The notes beneath the pieces were generated by a model. The model had not been told where the DNA came from and did no database searches. It saw only the letters and a list, made by a program, of their open reading frames with translations. From the IMG/VR virus record IMGVR_UViG_3300030118_001762, positions 1 through 27,334 of that record: a stretch of DNA of 27,334 nucleotides; one strand, 5' to 3'. This document shows, piece after piece, positions 16,801 to 23,296 of the stretch (the stretch's first letter is position 1; each line of letters opens with the position of its first letter). The DNA is from a virus. The position numbers and the translations under genes were made by a program.

Positions 16801-17575
16801 GAGCAAAAACAGAATATTCACCATCTTCATATTTGTATCTATAAGAAAACCTAACAAAATTTTCTTTTAAATAATCAGATTTAATATTACTATTTGTTTT
16901 ATCGTTTACATTATCTGCGGTAGCTGTGTTGCTTTCTGCCCAGTAACCATTTCTATTTAATAATTTTATAGGTTCATACGGAGCATATTTAGCTATACTT
17001 ATTTGGCTTTCATATTGATAATGTGAAGAGTTTCTTAATGCTTTTTTTATATTTATTTTTCTTGGTTGATTATAATCGTCTGTAAAAAACAATAAATCAT
17101 CTAATACTTGAGCACCAGTAATTAAATGATTTTTACTAAAGTTTAACCAAGCGCCTTCTACTAAAGTGTGTAGTTGTTCTGACTCAATATCGTATAACAT
17201 TATTTGACAATTGTCTGTAGAAGAGTTATCAAAACTATTTGATCCAGCACCTTTAGCTCTAGGTATAAGCCTAATGTTTTCAGTTGTTGGTGAAGTTCCA
17301 GCGAAGTTAGTAACAAAATATACTATTCTTTTTTCTTTAGTATCTGTCACTTGACCTATAACCTCAGCATCACCACTTAATGCAAATGATGGGTTTGATA
17401 AGTGTACATTTTGTATAAGATTACCTTTAACTGTTTCTAATGCGCCAACATCTGAATCTTCTGACTCAGATAATAATACATTTTGAGCTTCACGATATTC
17501 ACCTTTAGGTATAAGTCTCTCATCGAGGTCTTTGTTCATTCTACCCTTGGTAAAGTTATTAGTTATATTTGGCAT
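13823..17575 (-). CDS. Large tail nozzle-type structural protein with cadherin/Ig-like domains
   Basis: The 1250-residue product begins MPNITNNFTKGRMNKDLDER and soon has GALETVKGN, an opening I associate with long structural or stabilisation proteins of environmental tailed phages. Residues 1 to about 880 are beta-rich and resemble a tail-tube nozzle. A small beta insert lies near 530-615 (with GCTVAANSNTITLGSA). At 871-885 is FETKPFESLIDIYYE, another motif I recall from such proteins. Residues about 905-1022 look like a cadherin-type domain (FSVDSNTGVTKL, then a D-rich strand ending TLTVTN), and 1027-1145 like a second Ig-like domain. The tail end is Cys-containing and Gly/Ser-rich. Such domains often bind surface glycans or proteins, so host contact is plausible. 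The gene lies 2 nt after the connector gene and overlaps the nucleotidyltransferase gene. There is no signal peptide. Structural role likely; exact position in the tail inferred. Confidence 0.7.
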   Translation of the reverse strand: MPNITNNFTKGRMNKDLDERLIPKGEYREAQNVLLSESEDSDVGALETVKGNLIQNVHLSNPSFALSGDAEVIGQVTDTKEKRIVYFVTNFAGTSPTTENIRLIPRAKGAGSNSFDNSSTDNCQIMLYDIESEQLHTLVEGAWLNFSKNHLITGAQVLDDLLFFTDDYNQPRKINIKKALRNSSHYQYESQISIAKYAPYEPIKLLNRNGYWAESNTATADNVNDKTNSNIKSDYLKENFVRFSYRYKYEDGEYSVFAPFTQIVFEPLNNGQLEFDKDARNSTSNEPDVSISDRFVTRKTKVDIMQNAINQVNLRIPIPNADERGHTSDDFNNTYANPYNISEIQVVLKEANSRAIKVVKNLELPASADELDYYTIKPASAGSNTYYRQCFKYIYKSEKPFQVLPEDQTTRVFDQVPLQAKALDIVGNRVVFGNFVENYEHPKDKLGTKGQNYFINLATKADTEFNDTFGIIQNLHRAHKHSNIKQDRTYQVGIVFADKYGRQSPVVLSSSTDDVTDTFTVPYNVVDQRTTFTVATVSGCTVAANSNTITLGSANSDIKIGDRVSYTGLSFNTGSDDSVVASVIGTTVTLTGNTGNSSAAGNNVTVTFKRYSWSSNQTAYGQSLKISFADDQLFPSSAKGVYNGTQNSSTYNPHGWYSYRLVVKQTEQEYYNVYGVHPSNSWTNTGTTKTTDQNGTEIQVIDGKADTSSQGRSWFTLEGDNINKVPRNPTEQDFEREGISGSDTKLYPKVISVDASGPSKLGVANQEFIDVISIGSAIEQGLFSGGAEMNLGTGSTGLQKKPRIYNFVVGKERNPLVAELPNLKEEPVGVTNTNVSVTNVSNVDLDTPFGFPSDPHTNGTTGEQSGGLTVFETKPFESLIDIYYETGTCGLVEDLSDQLASNVPANGADNVSIDTNTFSESTAVNTTVTTVSATDNSTGSPLTSGQAGYNLQFAINSVATQSGQNLGSSFFSVDSNTGVTKLQGNVRRTDTNKDNIDIEYSITDPDNNVTVYETKTLTVTNANPQKTAGPTSVSLSGNEGNNAVVATFTVNNGSLLASEDHIGLTATHNFASFTNHNQFFTLGITGNSLQVKTTTAWISQTATTFFTRTAAQRTMTISLDENITGSTATTFTLQIDEENTVIGGGDLDVSVSSTACDPCNSSTVTHYASRESMSNSQPYVNNVSGYLIVFVGNKIYEDSAGENPVGADNFFYLNPSGSSGGSNEYVCVTTNSSGVVTTISYISACDDRES

Positions 17576-17577
17576 GT

Positions 17578-18687
17578 TTAATGTTTGATATGTTTAGATT
17601 TACCTCTCATTACTTGAGTAAGCTCACCTAGTTTTAAACTTGATAATCTTAATTTAGCGTTACGCATTGCAGCTCTTCTGTCTCTTTTTGCTCTCATTAT
17701 TTGAAACTCTGGTATACCAAGTTTAGTAGATATTATAGCGTGATATATGTATTTATATATAGCATCTTCAGCCATTTTATGTATTTTCATTTCATTATCA
17801 GTAGCTAAACCATCTGATACATACTTTAATGTTATTGTTCTACCAGCTAGCGAGCTATCAAAACCAAACTGACCATTTACTTCATCAACAATAAATACAC
17901 CGTTTATATTGCTTGTTTCAGGATTTAAACCATATCTACCAGATTTAGTTTGTAATCTATTTGCTATATAGTGTACGAATAAATAATAATCATCTTGATT
18001 ATTTGTTTTACCTGAAAAAGTATCAAGTTGAAACTGATTTGTAAATCTATCTTCAGCAACACTAGGGTTAACTGTTAATGTATTACCTTGTGCATCAAAC
18101 AAGTAGTTAGCATCCGCGTCTTGCGCTATAGCTTCACTAGGTCTTGACGTAAATCTTGCAGGCATTATTGGATGTTCTATACCAGCTGTATCTAACCAAG
18201 ATAATCTAACATAATGAACATAGTCTTGTGGCATTGGTATTGTTAATGTAGGAGGCACATCAACTTCTTGTATTTTTTCTACACGTTTAATATCATAACT
18301 AAATTCTTGTATACCTCTTTTTGCTTGGAACAACACATCACTTCTACTTACATTATTTAACACTTTACCATTACCAGTGTATCCATATATAAAGTTGTTT
18401 ACAATATCTAAAAGTTTTATATATCTATAATCACCTAAACTTCTATCAACAAACTCTACTATTACTATATCGTCTTCTGTTAAACCAGAGTTAAAAGTTA
18501 TAGTAGGTGATGAATATGAATACGTGTTAGTTAATGCTTCAACGCCGTTAACAAATACTAAAAACCCATCAGTTGATGCTGGTGGATTATCTACTGTTAA
18601 ACTAAAAACAGTCTGACTTGCTGTCGCTATAAATTTTTGACTACTGTTATAATATTGTTCTGCAGTAGTTGTTCCTAATAATCCCAT
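17578..18687 (-). CDS. Head-tail connector / ring protein (gp11- or P22 gp4-like) with N-terminal beta domain
   Basis: The product has 369 residues. Residues 1-90 form a small beta domain (KFIATASQTVFSLTV, GFLVFVNGVEALTN, then TITFNSGLTEDDIVIVEF), a module common at the N-terminus of phage tail components. The body (about 95-369) is alpha/beta, with YRYIKLLDIVNNFIYGYTGN, a central PMPQDYVHYVRLSW, and a basic helical C-terminus (MRAKRDRRAAMRNAKLRLSS). This layout fits tail-tubular A or head-completion ring proteins that dock under the portal. It sits between another ring-type protein (gap 3 nt) and the nozzle (gap 2 nt), where such adaptors occur in short-tailed phages. No enzymatic motif is seen. 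The call is moderately strong from order and architecture; no single diagnostic motif was used. Confidence 0.65.
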   Translation of the reverse strand: MGLLGTTTAEQYYNSSQKFIATASQTVFSLTVDNPPASTDGFLVFVNGVEALTNTYSYSSPTITFNSGLTEDDIVIVEFVDRSLGDYRYIKLLDIVNNFIYGYTGNGKVLNNVSRSDVLFQAKRGIQEFSYDIKRVEKIQEVDVPPTLTIPMPQDYVHYVRLSWLDTAGIEHPIMPARFTSRPSEAIAQDADANYLFDAQGNTLTVNPSVAEDRFTNQFQLDTFSGKTNNQDDYYLFVHYIANRLQTKSGRYGLNPETSNINGVFIVDEVNGQFGFDSSLAGRTITLKYVSDGLATDNEMKIHKMAEDAIYKYIYHAIISTKLGIPEFQIMRAKRDRRAAMRNAKLRLSSLKLGELTQVMRGKSKHIKH

Positions 18688-18690
18688 GTT

Positions 18691-19713
18691 TTATTGATTT
18701 TGTTTTGCTATTGCGTTACCTTGTGCTAATTGTATAGCGCCTTGTAATACTTCTGGATTTTTAACTACAAATCCACTGTATGCTAATACGCTAGATATAA
18801 CTTCTGTTTCTTGTGATTTATGTAAAGTAAAATCAGTTGAACCTTCAGTTGAACTACTATATAAATCCTGTGTTCTTAACGTTAATACTACAGGAGATAA
18901 ACTACTACTAGGCATAGCTACGTTACTTATGCTTATAGTATCACCTACAGAAAAACCACTACCAGCAGCGGTAAACTCAACACCTGTTACTGTGTTACCT
19001 ACTACTGTTAAATTAAACGAAGCTCCAGTTCCTGATCCGCTTGTTGTTACACCACTATCTCCAATTGTGAAACTATATACTTGACTTGTAGTTATGTTTG
19101 TAATGTTTGTACTTATAATGTTTGTTGACTTAGTGCCTAATATAATACCACCTTCAACAAAAGGGTTTGGATCATATATATTTATACCATAAGTAGTATC
19201 TGTTGTATAACCAAATCTAGGTTCTTGCGGCATCTTTATATATTGCAGTACTAAGTTTTTTATTGTTTGTGGGTTTACAACTAATGAATTATCTGTTTGA
19301 TAATATACTGGAAAGTTAACTGATGGTACAGTTAATGGTGAAGAGTTTAAATATGGTAATCTGTTTTTATCTATTTTTTCTATCTTTGTATTACCTGATA
19401 CTAAATCTAATATCTGGTATACATTTGATGGTAATGCAAATAAGTTACCATTTAATTCAGATAAAGTATGAGTTGCGTAAAACTCATCTATTTGTTCTTG
19501 TATTTTACTAGGAATATCAGCGAAACCTTCGTTTGTACGATTAACGTTTTCAATATTTAAAAACTTATTATAATCATAAAACAATTTATCTAACATTTCT
19601 AACTGTACTTGTCTAGCAATATTATTAAACTCATAAGGAGTTAAATAACCTCTTTGTTCTTTGTTTAGTATAGACAAGGCTGTTTTATATACTTGGTTTA
19701 CGTTAATTGCCAT
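18691..19713 (-). CDS. Ring / tail-connector protein with inserted beta domain
   Basis: I choose the start MAINVNQVYKTALSILNKEQ at 19713, giving 340 residues. An in-frame ATG at 19740 would add nine residues (MTTYYKKYN) read through an inverted-repeat element, and MAINVN looks like the natural N-terminus of this family. The first 100 residues are helical (EQRGYLTPYEFNNIARQVQL), and the C-terminal 50 are again helical (ETEVISSVLAYSGFVVKNPE). Between them, about 205-282, sits a Gly/Ser/Thr-rich beta insert (SGSGTGASFNLTVVGN, then AAGSGFSVGDTISI) of the kind that decorates many phage structural proteins. From memory, such N-termini occur in ring or connector proteins of crAss-like and environmental phages. 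Its place two genes after the capsid gene and before the second ring protein supports this. The start choice is well supported and the function moderately so. Confidence 0.65.
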   Translation of the reverse strand: MAINVNQVYKTALSILNKEQRGYLTPYEFNNIARQVQLEMLDKLFYDYNKFLNIENVNRTNEGFADIPSKIQEQIDEFYATHTLSELNGNLFALPSNVYQILDLVSGNTKIEKIDKNRLPYLNSSPLTVPSVNFPVYYQTDNSLVVNPQTIKNLVLQYIKMPQEPRFGYTTDTTYGINIYDPNPFVEGGIILGTKSTNIISTNITNITTSQVYSFTIGDSGVTTSGSGTGASFNLTVVGNTVTGVEFTAAGSGFSVGDTISISNVAMPSSSLSPVVLTLRTQDLYSSSTEGSTDFTLHKSQETEVISSVLAYSGFVVKNPEVLQGAIQLAQGNAIAKQNQ

Positions 19714-19732
19714 ATTATATTTTTTATAGTAA

Positions 19733-19763
19733 GTGGTCACCTATAGAGATGACCACCTCTATA
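19733..19763 (-). promoter_or_regulatory. Interleaved inverted repeats: two mutually exclusive RNA hairpins
   Basis: Two perfect 7-bp inverted repeats interleave. In the transcribed sense the order is TATAGAG, GTGGTCA, T, CTCTATA, GG, TGACCAC. The first and third pair (loop 8 nt), and the second and fourth pair (loop 10 nt). Linkers of 0, 1 and 2 nt make a complete pseudoknot sterically hard, so two alternative hairpins are more likely. No U-tract follows, so this is not a standard terminator. It lies 8 nt after the stop of the 253-aa gene and 19 nt before the ring-protein start. It may be an RNA-processing or translational switch. Confidence 0.5.
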
Positions 19764-19771
19764 AATGATTA

Positions 19772-20533
19772 TTATTTTAATCTTTTTTCAACTGTTTTAA
19801 AAACATCAATACCATCGTCTGTTTTAAACCATGCAGCTAATGCTGAATATGGGTTTTCATCAAACGGTACAGTAATTAATTTTTTACCAGTTGATTGCCA
19901 TTTAAATGTTCTTTGATCTTGAGATAATTCTATAATGCCAGCTTCAACAGCTCTAATACCTGTATTTCTAACATTAATATTATCATCATTAGCAAGTTCT
20001 AAGAACAATTGTGGTTGGTTTTGAGCAAATACTAATAAGTCACGTTTAAGTTCCTTAGAAGTCATCTTAGTAACCTCTCTACCAATCTCTGTTCTTAATA
20101 TAGCTTCAGCTTGATCAACATCAATGGTTTTTGCTAAATTCATAGCATCTAATTGTAGTTCGATAATATCAAGATCAGTAGTAGCTATTTCATCAGCGTT
20201 AAACTCTTTGAATATTGAACCTCTACCTGGGTGATACAAAGATAAAAACTTTTGTAATGCAACTTTTTCTTTTTCAACAAATAGTTTACCATTTCTAAAT
20301 ATAATGTGGCCTAACTTTGAGTGACCTTTCATTTCATCTACAAACGGAGTTTGTTGGTTTCTTGCATATTTAATTTCTCTTTCGTATCCTTTTTCTTTAT
20401 CGAAATAAAATAATCCTCTTGATTTTATAATATAGACAGGAGGATAGCTGTCCATTTTAAGCTCATATAATCTATCTTTAACTTCCCATTGTGGTTGAGC
20501 TACCACAGGGGTTTTTTTCTTTTGTTTTTCCAT
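19772..20533 (-). CDS. Conserved-looking protein of unknown function next to the capsid gene
   Basis: The product has 253 residues. The first 15 are basic and Pro/Gln-rich. Residues 20-110 are mixed alpha/beta (VYIIKSRGLFYFDKEKGYE, HIIFRNGKLFVEKEK). Residues 115-170 are helical and acidic. Residues 185-253 (starting NINVRNTGIRAVEAGII) look like a small helix-and-strand unit ending in a charged helix. There is no signal peptide, TM helix or catalytic motif. I do not recognise the family. It lies between the capsid terminator and the first ring-protein gene, where head-completion or minor head proteins are common, but nothing in the sequence proves this. It is separated from both neighbours by RNA-structure elements, so its dosage may be set independently of capsid and tail genes. 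It starts at the only ATG compatible with the 72-nt leader that carries the terminator. Confidence 0.6.
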   Translation of the reverse strand: MEKQKKKTPVVAQPQWEVKDRLYELKMDSYPPVYIIKSRGLFYFDKEKGYEREIKYARNQQTPFVDEMKGHSKLGHIIFRNGKLFVEKEKVALQKFLSLYHPGRGSIFKEFNADEIATTDLDIIELQLDAMNLAKTIDVDQAEAILRTEIGREVTKMTSKELKRDLLVFAQNQPQLFLELANDDNINVRNTGIRAVEAGIIELSQDQRTFKWQSTGKKLITVPFDENPYSALAAWFKTDDGIDVFKTVEKRLK

Positions 20534-20550
20534 GATATAATATAATAAAA

Positions 20551-20595
20551 ATTAAAAAATATAAAGAGCTAGGGTGCCGAAGCACCCAACTCTTT
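20551..20595 (-). terminator. Rho-independent terminator after the capsid gene (UUCG loop)
   Basis: In the transcribed sense there is an outer stem AAAGAG/CTCTTT, a small internal loop (TT against TAG), and an inner stem GGGTGC/GCACCC closed by a TTCG tetraloop (hairpin 20595-20563). It is followed by ATATTTTTTAA. Stem quality, the very stable tetraloop and the U-rich tail make it a textbook intrinsic terminator. It begins 10 nt after the capsid stop codon and should let capsid mRNA exceed downstream mRNA. The A/T-rich sequence on both sides could allow bidirectional action. Confidence 0.88.
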
Positions 20596-20605
20596 AATAA
20601 ATATA

Positions 20606-22069
20606 CTACTTGAATAATACGAAATTATTAGCAGCTTGTACAACTAAACATCTTTCTGATAAGTAGTTGATTTCCATCTTATCGATGTTTGAACTTGTAG
20701 GTCCACCTACAGATCCAGTCACCCAAGACTTCATCTTTCTATCATCAGCTTGAGATGCTCTATATCTAACGTGTAAGAAAGGTCTTCTTACGTTAGCAGC
20801 AACTTGCTGGTCATATACACTAGAAGTACCTGCAGGTATTAATACACCTTTAATATCTCCTAATAATCCTCTTGTTGAAGAGTCATTTAAATATTTCCAG
20901 TCAGTTTTATAGAAGTCATAACCGCCTCTTCTAAATCCTGTAAATCCAAGGTTAAGTGCCATATCTTCTGAGTTTTCAAATACTCCGAAAGCAGTACCAC
21001 CTTGAGCACCAGCTGATAGGTTAGCTAAGAAGTCATCAATGAAAAGATTAGAAGCTCTATCAAGATAAAGCATGTTTTCTTCAATTGATCCTTGTTTATC
21101 TAACTCAGCAAGTAATAGATCAAACTCATCTAATTGATCTGCAGCTGCAGAAGTCGCAGAGTCAAAGTTGTTTGTTGATACTATACCTCTTGATTCAATA
21201 GCAGCAAATAAACCTTCAGAACCACCTAGTGCATTACCAGAAGCATCAGATAATGATACGCTTGGTTTTACAGCTTCAACCATTACCATTTCTAAGTAAT
21301 CGTTAAATCTTGCTCTAGTATCTCCAGAAGATTTTAAGTACCATAAGTAACCGTTTTGTCCAGCTTCACCAGCAACTTCTACCCAGCCGATTTGTGCTGT
21401 GTCAGAACCGTTGATTTCAAAGTGATCTTTGATGATCATTGGTTTGTTAGTGAAAGTTTTGAACTGAGGCTCAATAGCACCTGCCATTTTGTCAGTACCT
21501 TTTGCAAATTCAGAACCATATACAAAGAAGCTTATTGATAAATCTGATACATCATCAATGTTTGATAATGCAGCAAAGTTAGCAGCAGCATAAGGTTTTA
21601 CTAAGATGTAAACATCTGTAACCTCTGTTACTACACCTTTTTGTACTGAAGCGCTGTTTGATGCGTGAGCAGCAAATTTAATTGCAACTGTAGCACCAAC
21701 TCTTACTGGGCATGTAGCCGCTGTGTAAGACTCAGCCGCGCCTGAATCAGCATTAGTTAATGAGCTAACTAAAATTTTGTTAACTCCTGTGTTCATTTGT
21801 GCACCGAAAGCTAAGTGTAGTCTACCTTGTTCTGACCAAATAATTTGATCTGACTGTAAAGGCTCTTCTGCACTTAACATCGATAAAAATCCAGATATAG
21901 TTCTGTTACCATATCTGTCTACTTCCTGCTCATATAGATCAGGTAAGTATTGCTTAGTCCAGCCATCGTTTTGAATATCTAAATAGTTTGAAACTAGCGG
22001 TACTTGTTTGTACGCTGGTGAAACTATTGAACTCGCACCTGGGCCAGAAAAACTAACATTTGTAGCCAT
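20606..22069 (-). CDS. Major capsid protein (HK97-fold type)
   Basis: The product has 487 residues. The N-terminus is Ser/Gly-rich (MATNVSFSGPGASSIVSPAY), followed by a helical region with YLPDLYEQEVDRYGNRTISG. The middle is mixed alpha/beta with an inserted beta segment (about 95-185, Ala/Val-rich), and the C-terminus ends in strands (INYLSERCLVVQAANNFVLF). The length matches the roughly 490-aa capsid proteins of crAss-like phages. The position, after portal and an acidic scaffold-like gene and directly before a strong terminator, is the strongest evidence. It shows slightly higher GC and more G/C-ending codons than tail genes, as expected for the most expressed gene. No protease gene is seen nearby, so a cleaved prohead is not indicated. 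The leader AAATTAGAAAATT lacks a Shine-Dalgarno but is A-rich just before the ATG. Confidence 0.8.
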   Translation of the reverse strand: MATNVSFSGPGASSIVSPAYKQVPLVSNYLDIQNDGWTKQYLPDLYEQEVDRYGNRTISGFLSMLSAEEPLQSDQIIWSEQGRLHLAFGAQMNTGVNKILVSSLTNADSGAAESYTAATCPVRVGATVAIKFAAHASNSASVQKGVVTEVTDVYILVKPYAAANFAALSNIDDVSDLSISFFVYGSEFAKGTDKMAGAIEPQFKTFTNKPMIIKDHFEINGSDTAQIGWVEVAGEAGQNGYLWYLKSSGDTRARFNDYLEMVMVEAVKPSVSLSDASGNALGGSEGLFAAIESRGIVSTNNFDSATSAAADQLDEFDLLLAELDKQGSIEENMLYLDRASNLFIDDFLANLSAGAQGGTAFGVFENSEDMALNLGFTGFRRGGYDFYKTDWKYLNDSSTRGLLGDIKGVLIPAGTSSVYDQQVAANVRRPFLHVRYRASQADDRKMKSWVTGSVGGPTSSNIDKMEINYLSERCLVVQAANNFVLFK

Positions 22070-22094
22070 AATTTTCTAATTTTTAAAGTGTTTG

Positions 22095-23270
22095 TTAATA
22101 ATTTTTAAGTCGCTTTGAAGCAGTAGAACTATTATCGCCGCTTATAACTCTCACTTTTACGCCGCCAGTATCAACTATACCATCAGCTGTTTTTCTATCC
22201 ATATTAATATTTTTAGACTCAGCTGTTATAGTTTTTAAAGCATCAGCTTTACCTTGTTCATAAAAGTGCGTTGCTAAAGCGTCAGCGTTTCGTGCAGCAA
22301 ATAAAGACTTGTGATAACCTTTAGCATCTCCTAATAAGTTATCCTCATTGATATATTTACTAAAAACTTTCAATACATCGTTCTGAGCTTCTTTAGTTTG
22401 TTGCACATCTTTAACGTTGTAACGATACTTTTTGTCCCCAACTTGAAAATCAAAACCTTTGAAGTTCTCATTAAAAACTTGATCAGTCTTTTTATTAAAG
22501 TGTTGTGTTTGCTTTGCGGTTAGTTCGTTAACCTCGGCTTGCTCTTTATTATAACGGTTGAAAAAGTCAATTGCCTTTTGTTGTTCCGGCGCTAACTTAG
22601 ATCCCAACTTGACATCTTTGTAATATTGCGCTTTCATGTTTTCCAAATGGTTTTTGGCTTGTGCAACAGCTTCTTTATAAGCAAGCTTTTTTCGCTTTAC
22701 GTCCCTTGGTTCATCTGTCTCTTCGTCGTAGCTAAAATTATCTTCTAACATAAAATTAACTTCTTCTGAAGACAAATGAGGTTTTGTAGATTTGTAGTAC
22801 TCTCTCAAGAGCGCTTCGCTGTCTACATTTGAGTAATCCGCGTTGAGTCGAACGTAGTCCTCTAACGTTCCACCAGTCTCATTCATAAACTTTACAAGTT
22901 CTTGTATGTTTTCTGGTAGTTCCACTTCTGGAGTTTTATCTTCAATTTTTTCTTCAACCTCTTCAACTACTTCTTCAGTAGGCTCAGGTTGCTCTTCTTC
23001 CTCTGTTATTTCTTGTAACACTGGAGTTTCTTCCTGTTCTGGTTGAGTAGTTTGTTCAACTACTTCTTCAACAGGTTTATCTTCAACTTTTTCTTCAGCA
23101 ACTTTTTCTTCTTGTTCATTGCCAAGTTTAGTTAAATCTACTTTGTAAGTACCGTCTTCCTGGAAGCCAGTATCTTTTTTTGGTTGTTCAGCTTTAGTTT
23201 CTTCAACTTTAGTTTCTTCAACTTTAGTTTCTTCAACTGACTGATCAACCGCTTCTTGTTTTTCTGCCAT
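22095..23270 (-). CDS. Acidic capsid scaffold-like protein
   Basis: The product has 391 residues. Residues 1-125 are extremely Glu-rich and disordered-looking, opening with three copies of VEETK (12-26) encoded by a 15-bp tandem repeat. From about 126 to 345 it is helical and charged (YKEAVAQAKNHLENMKAQYY, PEQQKAIDFFNRYNKEQAEV). The end is basic (SSTASKRLKNY), which may bind capsid subunits. An acidic disordered N-terminus, helical core and basic tail, encoded between portal and capsid genes, are the usual features of phage scaffolding proteins. No protease motif is visible. GC content is about 40% against about 30% around it, with GC-rich patches near 22800-22860. Gaps to the neighbours are 26 and 25 nt. 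The call rests on composition and position. Confidence 0.72.
   Translation of the reverse strand: MAEKQEAVDQSVEETKVEETKVEETKAEQPKKDTGFQEDGTYKVDLTKLGNEQEEKVAEEKVEDKPVEEVVEQTTQPEQEETPVLQEITEEEEQPEPTEEVVEEVEEKIEDKTPEVELPENIQELVKFMNETGGTLEDYVRLNADYSNVDSEALLREYYKSTKPHLSSEEVNFMLEDNFSYDEETDEPRDVKRKKLAYKEAVAQAKNHLENMKAQYYKDVKLGSKLAPEQQKAIDFFNRYNKEQAEVNELTAKQTQHFNKKTDQVFNENFKGFDFQVGDKKYRYNVKDVQQTKEAQNDVLKVFSKYINEDNLLGDAKGYHKSLFAARNADALATHFYEQGKADALKTITAESKNINMDRKTADGIVDTGGVKVRVISGDNSSTASKRLKNY
23191..23235 (-). repeat. Tandem 15-bp repeat, three copies, coding
   Basis: Three consecutive copies of (a/g)ctttagtttcttca on the plus strand, the first differing at one base. They encode the VEETK repeats at the N-terminus of the scaffold-like protein and keep its frame, so copy number could vary without disrupting the gene. 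Confidence 0.9.
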
Positions 23271-23296
23271 AATATAATATTATAAAATTAGTAAAA

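Noticed and set aside
19714-19740. Earlier start for the ring protein at 19740
   Set aside because: It would read part of the inverted-repeat element as MTTYYKKYN; MAINVNQVYK at 19713 has an A-rich leader and a family-like N-terminus.
19733-19763. Intrinsic terminator or classic H-type pseudoknot
   Set aside because: No U-tract follows the hairpins on the transcribed strand, and linkers of 0-2 nt are too short to span two 7-bp stems; reported instead as alternative hairpins.
23191-23235. CRISPR-like repeat array
   Set aside because: The units are 15 bp with no spacers and are coding; it is a simple tandem repeat.
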